A stretch of DNA of 38,024 bases from Haplosporangium gracile (taxonomy: Eukaryota; Mortierellomycota; Mortierellomycetes; Mortierellales; Mortierellaceae): contig JAAAUF010000355.1 of assembly GCA_015499985.1 (NCBI GenBank), positions 1-38,024 on the forward strand. Direction: 5' to 3'. This document shows positions 1 to 12,277 of this stretch, piece after piece; within the stretch, counting starts at the first letter, position 1; each line of letters opens with the position of its first letter. The notes below the pieces were generated by a model that saw nothing but the letters and a program-made list of their open reading frames with translations, was not told where the DNA came from and did not search any database. Both the position numbers and the translations under genes were made by a program.

Positions 1-69
1 TTTTTTTTTTTTCTTTTCTTTTTTCGCTTTGCTTTGGGGGGGGGGGGGTACATGAATTCATAGTTTCAG

Positions 70-1557
70 GCAATCAACCACACACAGAACTTTGAAATCT
101 TGGTCGTGGACCTGGACAACTCGATGATCGGATCCAACTACATCAACTTCACCAGCCACCTCAACGGCATTCAGGGACAACCTCGCTGGGTCACCCACAA
201 CAGTACAGTCTATCCCAACATGTCGACTATCCAAGCCGATATCCTCAACGGTCGATACTGGGGCGCTGTCGTCGTCCAGGCCAACGCCTCGTCCAACCTC
301 CTCTGGTCCGCCGCTAACATCAACGCCAACTATGACCCCACCAAGGCGTTTGCGTTTATCTACGAGGGAGGTCGCGACCCGTTGGTGGTCAAGCCCCAAA
401 TTGTTGCGACCATGTACACAACCTTTTTGTTGTTCTCCAAGTCTTTTAACCCCCTCTGGGTCAAGTTGGCCATTGCCTCATTTGAGAGCCAGAACAAGTC
501 TATGAGCGCCATTATCGATGCCCCGCAGGTCATCGGGACCCCTATTGCCTTTGAAGAGTTTGATCTCCATCCCATCACGGCGTCCATCATCACGTCGGCC
601 ACCTCGGTCGCCTATATCTGGATCTTTTTGATTGCAGGAGGAAGCACCTACTTGGTCGCCAACATGGTCCAGCCCATGACAACAAAGTCGTCGACTGCAA
701 AGACCATGTTTGTGATGCTGTTCCCTCTGTTGATGTTCCTGGTCGCCCTCTCCTTATGCTACAGTCTTTTGCTCTTGACGTTCGGAGTTCCTTTTGCCGG
801 TGGTGCGCCTCAGTTCTTATCCCTCTTTGGCGGCATGCTCCTCCTGCAATGCGCCGTTGCCTCGATGGTCCTCTTCCTGATCTACTTGATCCCTGTCGTA
901 TTTATCCCTGGGTTCACGATCACCTTTGTGATCCTTAACGTCATTGCGGTCTTCAACCCAGTCGAACTGATGCCTGTCTTTTACAAATGGGTCTATGCGA
1001 TGCCATTCCTGAACGCTGTCCAGATTGCGCGCTATGTCCTCATGGGGTCATACAATCGGTTGCGGTACAACATTCCTATCTTGTCGACCTGGATCCTGAT
1101 CCCGGTCATCTTAATGCCGTTTGCGATCAGTCGTCAGAAACGCGTTGCTCGTGAACTGGTGCGAGAGGATGAAGAGGAGGGTATCAGGCGGTCGACTGGA
1201 AATCAATACAAGGATCGCAAGGCTGTTCATATTAAGCCAACAGGAACAGGAGCAGGAACAACTGATGATGATGATGACGTGGTGATTCTGGAGTCCAAGA
1301 AGAAGAAACAGTACTCGAACAACAACAATACCCAGCAGCAGCAGAGACCCTCTTCTCGTCACCGCCACCAAAGCCAGCGGGGGGAAGACGTTGACAACAA
1401 CAGCCTCCAGGATCATGACGAGGAGACCTTCTCATACCATCAGGAGACGACAGTCCCTCCACAACACGGATCCCACCGCCAGGTCACGACCCATCGTCCT
1501 AGCGCCCCCTCAGAGTCCCGCGTCTTTAACAAATGGGACCACTCTGAGGTCAAGTAA
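70..1557 (+). CDS. SNG1/DUF3533-family membrane protein, 3' exon (partial)
   Basis: This is the last exon of a gene whose start lies left of the window. A TAG closes the frame at 61-63 and a splice acceptor (TTTCAG) ends at 69, so the exon opens at 70 and runs 495 codons to TAA at 1557. The N-terminal part, beginning with NFEILVVDLDNS, is soluble and extracytoplasmic-like. About five hydrophobic segments follow, near residues 167-197, 212-238, 248-274, 276-296 and 338-354 of this exon. That layout matches the SNG1 / DUF3533 family, whose yeast member gives resistance to nitrosoguanidine and whose proteins resemble ABC-2-type membrane parts. The last ~140 residues form a hydrophilic tail rich in Asp, Lys, Gln and His, probably disordered and cytosolic. 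The family call is from memory; the substrate is unknown. Confidence 0.72.
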   Translation, partial: AINHTQNFEILVVDLDNSMIGSNYINFTSHLNGIQGQPRWVTHNSTVYPNMSTIQADILNGRYWGAVVVQANASSNLLWSAANINANYDPTKAFAFIYEGGRDPLVVKPQIVATMYTTFLLFSKSFNPLWVKLAIASFESQNKSMSAIIDAPQVIGTPIAFEEFDLHPITASIITSATSVAYIWIFLIAGGSTYLVANMVQPMTTKSSTAKTMFVMLFPLLMFLVALSLCYSLLLLTFGVPFAGGAPQFLSLFGGMLLLQCAVASMVLFLIYLIPVVFIPGFTITFVILNVIAVFNPVELMPVFYKWVYAMPFLNAVQIARYVLMGSYNRLRYNIPILSTWILIPVILMPFAISRQKRVARELVREDEEEGIRRSTGNQYKDRKAVHIKPTGTGAGTTDDDDDVVILESKKKKQYSNNNNTQQQQRPSSRHRHQSQRGEDVDNNSLQDHDEETFSYHQETTVPPQHGSHRQVTTHRPSAPSESRVFNKWDHSEVK

Positions 1558-1596
1558 TTAACGTATACCATCACCTCTTATTCAAGTTACCTTTTT

Positions 1597-1621
1597 CACA
1601 CACACACACACACACACACAC
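1597..1621. repeat. (CA)n microsatellite in the 3' flank of the SNG1-like gene
   Basis: About 12 CA dinucleotides follow the stop codon of the SNG1-like gene, probably within its 3' UTR. The next gene is convergent and its stop codon is at 1753. Confidence 0.9.
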
Positions 1622-1752
1622 TTACACATTGCACATTACTCCTCTACTACTTTTTTATTTTCATGTCAAATAAATCAAACGCGAACTTTTTTACAAACAT
1701 ATTTTTATTTTTTTGGATGGGGCGGGGTTAAATACAAAACAAGCAAACTACT

Positions 1753-3355
<1,603 letters not shown>

Positions 3356-3857
3356 GGCTATGAGTCTTGTCTGAGGTGGTTGGTGGTGATGGAAAAAAAG
3401 GAAAAGAGAGAGGAGGAACCTCGCTCGCTGACCAGCGACCTGCCTTTTAAGGTCGCTAGTTATGAGTCTTTTGGCAGAGCAGTCACTTGGACGCGGCTTG
3501 GTACGCCACCAACCTTCCTTTGATTTAAAAGCGACAGACCGAGCATGGATTAAGGCTTGCTATGCCGTGATAGACACATAAGGAGCGATGCCACCTGCTA
3601 CGATCTGCTGCTTCCGATCACCATGTCGTATATCACCCTCTTGCACCATCCATCATCCACCCATGGCACAGTGGCTTCGACATCCGTCGTCGTAACTAAA
3701 AGTAACAGCAACAAGCTTTTCTTTCTCTCTCTCTCACTCACACACACTTTCTGCTTCCCTTCTCTTTCTTCTTTTATACCTCCCTTCACACCCTGTCCTT
3801 AGTACCATCTTTCTGTCATATAACACTTGCGTGAGAAATATACTACGTGCCTGCAGG
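3356..3857. promoter_or_regulatory. Divergent promoter region between HEM2 and the LRR-like gene
   Basis: About 500 bp separate the two start codons. It holds a perfect 8-bp inverted repeat (AGCGACCT at 3434-3441, AGGTCGCT at 3450-3457) about 80 bp upstream of the HEM2 ATG. A CT-rich tract at 3718-3775 lies before the LRR-like gene. No clear TATA box was identified for either gene. Confidence 0.6.
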
Positions 3858-6800
3858 ATGTCAGACTCATCCTCACCGGCTCCCCCGCCGCTAATTCAAC
3901 AATCTTTCCAAGGTATCCTTGCCCGCAACGTCACCAACAATTATGTGTCCTTTCCCGTCCGATACCACCAACCTACAGGAATACGATACATTTCTCTGAG
4001 CGATCTTCGCACCATGTACCCGGGCATCATCCACCTCCAAGTCAATGATCAGACCATCGAGCCGCGACGTGGTTTCCCGACAGTCCAGTCCATGTTTGAA
4101 AGTGTCTTGTCGCAGTGGGTCGACGAGACCGGTATGGTCTCGGGTGCAAAGAAAGGAGAAGAGAGTAAAATATCATATCCCGAGATTGTAGGCGAGAGCG
4201 CCTCTAGTTCCTTTGTTGTTGTCGCCCAAGACGATGTGAACGCGGCGGTGGGGACTGGTGGTGACCAAGAGAGCCAGGTGTCGGCGACGAATACCTTTGA
4301 TAACGGCGATATCAACTTGTCCTCGCTTTCTGAGCCTGTATTCCAAGCCTTGTCTGACGGCGATGCCAAGTATGTAATTTTTTTTTTTTGTGTTATTGTA
4401 TTATGATGAGCTTTACTTTTGCAAGCGCTACGAAGAAGAAAGAAAGACGTTGATAATTATGTGTATACATTGATCCAAGTAGCGAGAACACCATAGAGTG
4501 GATCGAGTACCGACCAGATTGCGTCATCCAAGTCGTTTACTATACCCCTGGGCCCGTCGACACGACCCCTGGACCTGCCGGAGGCTCTCAGGCTGGCATT
4601 GGGATGACTGAAGGCGACTATCCGCCAACGTTCTGGGCCCGAATCCGACAAGAGATCCAAACTGCCGTCCGCCAGGTCTACCAAGAGTTGATTGAAAAGA
4701 AGGCCCAAGAGTACAGAGGCAACAGCAATTATAGCGACCCAGCTGCCGTCGCCAGAGTTTCGTCTCTGTCCCCTACTTCTTCCTGGATTGCGGCTCAGCG
4801 CACTACCAACCAGGCTCGCCCACCTTCCGAGCATTCTGTCATCTCTCTTTCATCATCATCATTACCGGCAACTGGCTCTCAAGGCAGTGGCGGTGGCAGC
4901 CAGTCAGACGACATGGATGAGGATGCTGCCGCCGTGACCGAGCCGTCCAACACAAAGTTAAAGTGCAGGAAGGACAAGAAGCGTGACAGAGATGAAAAGG
5001 ACGTAGACGCCTCATCGTTTACTTCATCTGGCTCAGAGAAGAGACTGAGGTCAAGCGCTATTTCACCAAAATCAGGGTCATCGTCTACAGATGATGAAGG
5101 TGACAAAAATGAAGGCTCGGTCTCGCAAAAGCCGTCTATCTCCGAGAATTCTTCTCGTTCTGTTTCTGGAGGAGCAGGATTTGGCTCTGGGTCTGACTCT
5201 GGACCCACCCCCGGAACCAGTTCTGGGTTAATCCCAGGCTCATCAAGTTCGGGTACGGTGTCGTTTGGATCGAGCTCAGGTTCGGGATCGTTTGAGCAAG
5301 TCAAGTCCCACAGATCTGGATCCGGGTCGCCGCCAGTTTCTAGCTCGAGGGCAGCTTTTGGCTCAGGACCGGGATCGTTTGGATCACTTACGTCCCCTGG
5401 AACAGATCCAGGGTCACCACCTGGTTCAGGTTCGAGTTCAACGCCCAGCTCACCGTTAGAGTCGTATGCCACTGCAGGGTCCTCGACTGCTACCCCGAAA
5501 GCAAGAACTCCATTAGCGTCGTTGGAGATGCTTGTCCCACCGCTACTCAGAGGAAAGCGCCCATCCGCCATGGACCCACAGAGTGATGCGCTCAACCAAG
5601 AAGATACGGTGATGATCATAGCAGACGGAGAAGTGAATCAATCCGAGATCGAGATTATCAGCGTTGATAGCAACGACGACGACGATATCGATGATGACGA
5701 CACCCAGCCCTTTCGATTCACTGCCAACCAGCTTCGAGATTTCGTTGCCAGAAGAAAGGGTCTATTGGTGGGGGAATCGCAAGCGGTGACCATCTGCCTG
5801 AAGACGAGCAAAGAAGCCCGCCAGTTCTGCAGGTTCCTCAAGTCACAGGATTACTTTGGGACGTGGTTGAACATCAAGCTGACTTGGATCTGGGACCGTG
5901 AGCAGCTGGGGGAGCTTGTCGAGGCACTCATGGGCTCGTCGATTCAAATTCTCTTTTTGGACGGATGCGTTAGACACGCACCCGATTCTAGCGTCAGCTC
6001 ACTCACAGTTGCTTCTACCTCACAGGAGGAAGACAATCAGTCAGTGGACGGCAATAACAGAACTCGCCGCTATGATCCGCTGATCCGACTCTTCAGGCAC
6101 AACCAGTTCAAGGAGCTGCACTTTTATGGCCTCCCGAATCTCTTCCACCACTCCATCGCCCCAATCCCCTGGGATCTCTCCCACTTGAGGTCCTTCCGTC
6201 TCCACTCTCGAATCAGCGAATGGGAGGGAATTCAGGCGAACCGATTCCTCCAGTTAGTCAAGCGTGCCACCAATCTCGAACACCTCTACATCGACTGCCC
6301 GACCGAGCGATACAAGAAGTATATCGACGAGATCACGCGCACAATGAATCGCTCCGAACGTAACAAGAATTCGCCTCTACTCGACATTCATTTCCAACAT
6401 CATCAACATCGACATACCCTCCTTCGCGTCAGGTACGACCAGTTAGATTGCGAGTTCAAGGAGTTTGAGGTCGACCTCATGGGAACCTCGTACCAGTCCT
6501 ACATACAATGGAGAGTGGTCCTGGATAAGCTTGTCGATGGGACACTTGTTTCATTGTCAGTGAACAACATGCTCGACGAAACCTGGATGGACATGGTGAT
6601 GGAGTGGGTTTACAGTCAGGCGAACGACCGCGGAGTTGGACTCGAGAACTTGCAGCTGGACTGCATGCATTTCGGTCCCACACAGTTTCAAGGCCTCGTT
6701 GAGTTGCTCGAGCTGACCCATCCGCGGCTTCAAACCCTCGATCTCCGAAACGTCTACATAGCCTTCCCCAGCAACAAATTTTCGCCCTCTGGAACCTCCG

Positions 6801-7120
6801 CGACAATGCTGGACCGCCACATGAGCTCTGACATTGCTCAAAACGACGCGGTCGCTTCAGTTCCAATGATTGATTGGCCAACCCTTGTCAATGCCCTGAA
6901 CATTTCCATCTTGGTGGTCCTTCGCATCAGGACATCCAACCTGCAGGATCGGCATATCGAGGGAGTGATTGAGTGTTTGAAGGGCATGGTTCGCAACAGC
7001 AAGAAGCTGGCTCTGAAAAAGGTGCTGCTCCAGGATGGCCAGTTGTCTATCAAGGGCGAGCGAACTTTGGTCAGAGAGATCCAAATGATTCTGCCAGGCG
7101 TTGATGTGAAGTTTAGATAG
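3858..7120 (+). CDS. Uncharacterised two-exon protein, disordered Ser/Gly/Pro linker and LRR-like C-terminus
   Basis: Exon 1 is 3858-4369, starting at ATG with MSDSSSPAPPP. The donor is GTATGT. Exon 2 starts at 4483 (acceptor GTAG), or at 4480, which would add one residue, and ends with TAG at 7120, giving about 1049 residues. The N-terminal ~170 residues look folded and then become acidic. After the junction comes a conserved-looking stretch (TIEWIEYRPDCVIQVVYYTP), a charged Lys/Arg/Asp segment, a Ser/Gly/Pro-rich linker near residues 396-500, and an Asp run near 564-578. From about residue 590 to the end, repeated LxxLxLxx elements (LEHLYIDC, LENLQLDC, LQTLDLRN) suggest a degenerate leucine-rich-repeat solenoid. 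I do not recognise a named family; proteins of this style are common in Mortierella. A binding or scaffold role is only a guess. Confidence 0.75.
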
Positions 7121-7404
7121 ATGAGTTGGGAGGGAGAGTGTTGTGATGGTACAATTTTGGATACACATGCATGCAAAAAAACATAGCATATCTGGTGAAG
7201 ATAGCACACAAGGGTGGGTGTATGAGTATGGGTACATATTCATACATATCGAATGCTCAATAGTAAAAAAAAAAAAGAAAAAAGTACTGTGATGTTTTCT
7301 AAACAGGTAAGGCTTTTTCAATTGATTAAATGACTGGAGAGAGGGGAGAGGGGTCCTATATTGTCGTTCGTGCCTAAAAGCGGATGGTGGCGACGTTGGC
7401 GCTT
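7121..7404. other. Short intergenic stretch, no gene seen
   Basis: This 284-bp convergent region carries the presumed 3' UTR of the LRR-like gene and an A-rich tract at 7264-7283. No reading frame with protein-like composition was seen. Confidence 0.5.
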
Positions 7405-7890
7405 TCAGTCAGAGTCAGAATAGAAAGAGAGGGGCTGATCCTGATGGGAGAGTTTCTGGGTAAGTTCCTCAGCCGCCATCGCTGAAGTAAGAGCCTCGGG
7501 GATGGCGACCCCTGCTGTCGCAGCCTGAGTTGCAACTGCCAATCCTGTATGTGTGATCCGCCTATATGCGGTGGTGACACGAAGTACAATCCTATCAAGA
7601 CCCAACTCAATGCCCTTTTGGTTGAGTTCTGCCCAGCAGTTCTTCTCACACTTGAGTGTCGGGAAGCCAAATGATCTTGACATCGCGGCCCGCAAGTGGG
7701 CACCACTTTAGACTACCACATTGTTCTTGCCTTTTGTCAACGACAGCTCGACCTTGAAAAGGCGTCCGTAGTAGAATAGCGTCAAAATTCTCATCAGTAA
7801 CTAAGGGTCGAAACGGGAAGAAAAGAGGACGACAGCCTAGCGAACATCGGACGGGATGGTCTCGGTGATATTGGGGTTAATGGGTGTTGA
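7405..7890 (-). pseudogene. Fragmentary coding block of unknown family, two overlapping frames
   Basis: Two protein-like frames meet here on the minus strand. The first starts after an acceptor-like CCCTTAG near 7803 and reads TDENFDAILLRTPFQGRAVV, then WCPLAGRDVKIIWLPDTQ, before a TGA near 7640. The second runs from the same area to a stop at 7405, with LKCEKNCWAELNQKGIELGL and VLRVTTAYRRITHTGLAVAT; upstream it is crossed by a TAA at 7708-7710. The switch from frame one to frame two falls around 7640-7660, and no convincing intron joins them. It may be the 3' part of the PARP/RING locus next to it, or a separate dead gene. I cannot name the family. Confidence 0.4.
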
Positions 7891-8032
7891 CTTAGGGATT
7901 GTATGAGAGGGTATGACAATGTAAATACATTAACAGTAAAGCCGAGTGTCAAAGAAGTAGCTCAGAGTTCCATCCGACATAGAGCAAGCTTCTAAGACTG
8001 AGCAATGCCCTCTTCGCTGTCTCTGATTTGGC

Positions 8033-10293
8033 CTAGCTGGCGCACATGACATTGCACATGGGACACTTGAGCATAATCTCCTGTGACTTGAACCACTCGC
8101 CAATACACGTCTCATGGTAACAATGACGGCGGCTCTATGCCCTTGATGACCTTGTTGGAACCGGATCCTGGGATGACGAGTCCTTCCTACGCCTCCGCGC
8201 TGGGAGAGGAGCTCACGCCGTCCTGCCAGAAAATATGTGTGCTGTGGATCAAAGGGGGATGTCAGGAGTGGGTTATAGCAGGGTTTGGTCCGATGAACAG
8301 GAGTGTTGGGAGGATGTGGATGAGTGTGGAAAGAACATGATGATGAGAGATGTACTCGAGAAGACTCTATGACGAACTATTTTTTGCTATCTACTGTCCT
8401 TTCTACTAGATGAGAACAGTCGCGTTGGTGTAAGCCACCGACGCGACTTCCTTTGACGCGAATCTGCATTGCCCTCGACAAAGTCCTTGTCCGACTGGTT
8501 AACGCACGATCCTTGCACTTCTTCTGTCTCTTCTGCACCTGTTGTTCCGTGAGAGTCCTGATCATCATTGGCTTGGTTGAGGACGTGCTGCTTCTCCGCC
8601 TCGATCATCGCCGCCTGTCTCTCAGCACGCGCACTACTCTCCCAGATATCCTTCTTAAGGACGGGTTATAGGCGCTCCACCACACGTTTTTCGATTCATA
8701 TTAATGTGCATCCCAGTCCAAAAATAAAGCCTGCAAAGACTTATACTTACCCTTAAGGTCGACATACATGATATGCAGGGGTCGAATCGTGTCCAGAAAC
8801 TCAGTGCTTGATCTGACCATTCCTCCTCCACTCCGAACAACATGTTCCGTCAACTCGTCGAGGAGGAGGACGATCTCGTGACCTTGAGATTGGATTCGCA
8901 CCATATCTAGCAACTTGGCGGCGATCAACCCAACCAGTGCAGCTCCATTAGGGATCCGCTTGATCTTGGACTCGATAACGAAGGCTTGCATGCTCAGGAC
9001 GTCGCGGCACTTGATCTTGTCCTCCTTCAGACGAGTTCTCGCCATCTGGATGGCATCTGATCGCGCCATCATCCACCTGTATAACGGCTCGGGCAAACAG
9101 AACAATCCTTGATTGCCACTGCGTCAATCGCTGAGAAATTACATCCTTGGACATCATCGACAGTAATATGGAGAACCTCTGCCCTTGGATCGAAGAGATA
9201 CAAAAAGTTACTGAGCATTGCAGTCTCAAGAGTGTCTGCTGGTCAGAACCTCTCTTTAGGAGTCTTGGGCGTCTGCAGGTTGTCGTGGTTGATGACAGGC
9301 ACCTGCACATGACAGAGCTTTGGAGGTTCCGGAAGGTACTCATCATCACCATTACAGATGGACTCTAGAGACCCAAGGCGGTGATAACAATCAGCGAGGT
9401 TGGAAGTTGTGAAGTTAATCACACACACGACAGGATCTGAGACTTGTTGAATCTAAGGAAAAAGGTCATCTTTACTCATATATACAACTCATGTAATGCG
9501 GCGAAGGAGCATCAGGTGCAACAACGATGACAGCAATAGTAACTACAAAGAGCAATATAACCAAGAACAATAGAACAACTTACATTGTCTACTTCGAGTA
9601 ATCTTCGACTCTAACGACGGAATCGAATGAGGCAGGAAGGAAGATAATTTTGTCGTGTGTGTTTTGTTTGTCCTGGTCGTCCGGTTCCATCAGATGCTGT
9701 ACTCCTGCTCCTGATAGTCAACGTACTGCATACACTTTTCAACAGAGTCGGAGAAATATACGCCTTGTCCGTAATTGGCTCGCACGGTCACCCGCGACTC
9801 AAGTCCGTTGATGTGGATGGCAGGCACACTTGTCTGGTGGGTTCCAAAAATGAGGATCTCGTCGCGGTACAATTCCTCGGTATCCTCCTCGTTGGCTGCT
9901 GAGATAGGTTGGATGTGCGCGGTGGTGTTGTCCTTGGCGCGACTACATCTCTCTTGCTTGCGGCTGACTGGCGTCGGAGTTGCATCTCTTCTTGGTAACG
10001 AGCCCACACCAGGGGGTTCCTGAGAATGCGCATGCTCGTAATGCTGTAGTCGGCAGGGACACGAGTATAGGAAAGGAAGTCATCGGCGATCAGGCTGCAG
10101 AGATCGGCATGGGCGGTCTGGGGATCAAGTCCATCTTTTTGTTGCAGTCCAAGATGGGGTAATGTGAGCCTGTATGCTGAAGCATAGTTGCGTCGAAAGG
10201 GACGGCGTAGGTTTACTCAAACTCCAGTGAGCTTCCCTCGAAGAACTCGTTGAATTGGGCCGAGAATTCGCCATTATTGTTGCTGGAAGTCAT
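8033..10293 (-). pseudogene. Decaying PARP-like / RING-H2 gene
   Basis: Exon 1 (10217-10293) starts MTSSNNNGEF. A 47-bp intron (10170-10216) joins it to exon 2, which holds ILRNPLVWARYQEEMQLRR, typical of the start of a PARP catalytic domain. Around 9950 the frame changes and continues as ILIFGTHQTSVPAIHINGLE then YGQGVYFSDSVEKCMQYV, the NAD-binding core. This frame ends at TGA 9690-9692. Matching C-terminal PARP sequence resumes in another frame (KIIFLPASFDSVVRV), hits TAG at 9589-9591, and continues after an intron as VSDPVVCVINF. Further blocks follow at 9246-9130, 8751-9105 and 8400-8655, with an in-frame TGA at 9243-9245, a frame change near 9087 and a phase clash at the GTAAGT donor (8745-8750). 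A RING-H2 half (HCYHETCIGEW then CPMC) ends at TAG 8033-8035. PARPs transfer ADP-ribose from NAD; RING fingers recruit ubiquitin E2 enzymes. Unusual introns or assembly errors remain possible. Confidence 0.55.
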
Positions 10294-12277
10294 TGCGAGA
10301 GACAGCGTGGATTGCAGGAGAGGAAGAAGAGCTGCTTATTTGGGGGGTTTGTGTGTATGTACAATATCATGATGGCGTGGTTGGGATGCGCCCGGCGCGT
10401 GATGAGTGTGAAGATGCAGAGAGCAAATAGAAGCTTGAGGAGAGAGGGGGTTTGTGACAAAGAGCACTCGAAGCAGACGAAGAGAAAGAAGGAATGCAAG
10501 CAAGCTATGCTGAGGAAGGAAGGGAGAAAGGGAGGATGAAGAAAGAGTGAAAACAGAAGGATGAGAGGGCGCGGATCACGCCTCCGTCCGTTTATTTCGC
10601 TCTCTCTGCTCACCAGCAAAACACAATCACATTAATAGGACTAATAGGGGGTTTCAAACTTTGATATATGCAAAAAAAAAAAAAAAAAAAAAATAAGCGA
10701 TGGCGCATTTGATGGATGGCTCATTTTGGTTATAAGCCATCAAATGTCAAGGTCGTTGCCACCCTCAGAAAAACAAGCGAACACTGCTTCCTCTTTCCCC
10801 TGAGTTATTCAACAAGTTCAAAAATCTGGCACTAAAATCAATCATCTGAGGCGATCTATCCGTTGAAGGTATAATGACACTATCGCTTAATACATTGAGC
10901 AGCTACAATCAACAACAGCCCGGTGGCTGGTCCAAAGTCTCCGCTTCCTAGAGTCAACTCTTGGCACTTTTTCTTCTTTGTCCTAAGCCTTATTTAATCG
11001 CCTTCCTTGGTCTTCGCCATCTGTGCCGCCCTGTTTCTCCAAACGCGCTGCCTTCGTCGTAAGTCACTAACTTCTTTTTGCTTTTGCTGCTTTAGTTGTT
11101 ATTTTGTTTCAATCTTGGGTGACAACGGCAGACCAAATGCCTGGTCGATGATAATACAAAGGGAATGCATGATCAGCGGCCTTAATTGTTATTATGCTTG
11201 TATCTTGTATATACCACCATATCGATGGTTGGGGCGTTGAAAATACGAACTGGATCGTGCGCATTAGTACGTCGTTCTTATATTCTTTTACCAATAATCT
11301 TTGTCGATTAATCGATGCGATTAGTCCAATAAAGGCCGGTAATAAGATGGTGGACAACGTGTGGCAAAAGTAGGAGGCTAAGGACAGGAATGACTGCAGA
11401 TTGCGGCAGTTTGCGATGCGTCTTCATTGATATGACTACGAATCCGTCATGGACCGTGCTTTCCCCAAGACCTCCTTGGATGCCTGTATTTGTTCGATTG
11501 CCTTTGGTTATAGTGTTTCTTGCAAGCAGAAGCTCCAGGAGATCTGCAATGATCAGGATTGATATAAAGGACCATCGGACGCTCGGTCGGATCGGGCGTA
11601 AGGAGTCAGATTGAACGGGTGAAAGGAAGGAACGGGTGAAAGGAAGGAGTGGGCGATCGAAGGGGTTGAGTCGAGGTCAGAGGTACAGACAAGTGAGCTT
11701 GAGTAAAGGAATACAAAGTGAAAGGATAAAAAGTTGTTAAACCCCACGTTGTTAGCTATGCCCTGTCTAGTTCGAGGGTATGCTGTGTCTGCAGGGGCTC
11801 TCTTGGAGTCGTGGGTAATGATCAGAGATCGAAGACGTGTATAGTGGTCGTGCAGGGTCTGTTATGAGCGGTGGTGGAGTTCGGCGGGCGATTTGCTGGT
11901 GCTAGAATGACGTAAAGAAATTTTGGCTTTAGCTTTTTATTATTTATGTCCCAGTCTGGATCATCGACATTAAACTCTTTGCCACCAAAACTAAGAAAGG
12001 ATTATACTTTTTCAGTCCTCTGCCTGTAAATCTAAATATCCAGTCCCGTCACAGCACCATACCGTGCACTCTTCTACATCTTGTTAATACACTTTTGCAC
12101 ACTCACTCTCGCTCTTATTTAACCCATGTTGGGGAATACATTCTCGTTGTATACAAATGATGTTTGCGCAAGGATTATCATACCTTGGAGACAGGATTTC
12201 GATGAAAAACAGTTTAGGGGAAGTTCAATAACGCGCCACAGATGTTAAGGGGAGTGTAAATATTCTTAAGCCAGCAA
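10294..12277. other. Long intergenic stretch, no supportable gene
   Basis: Roughly 2 kb with no frame of convincing protein composition. It contains a purine-rich tract at about 10420-10560 just upstream of the PARP-like start, which is pyrimidine-rich leader when read on the minus strand. A run of A lies at 10672-10693. A donor-like GTAAGT follows a short open stretch near 11059, but no partner exon could be identified. Confidence 0.5.

Noticed and set aside
4879..5619. Open frame of 246 codons on the minus strand inside the LRR-like gene
   Set aside because: It mirrors the Ser/Gly/Pro linker codons and gives only Asp/Glu/Pro repeats; no start context, no splice signals, and the plus-strand gene explains the region.
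10217..10293. In-frame TAA just after the first PARP-like exon read as a nonsense mutation
   Set aside because: A 47-bp intron (GTAAAC donor, ATACAG acceptor) removes it and restores a continuous frame, so it is not counted as a lesion.
11109..11357. Minus-strand frame of 82 codons in the gene-poor region
   Set aside because: No protein-like pattern, no neighbouring exons and no recognisable motif.
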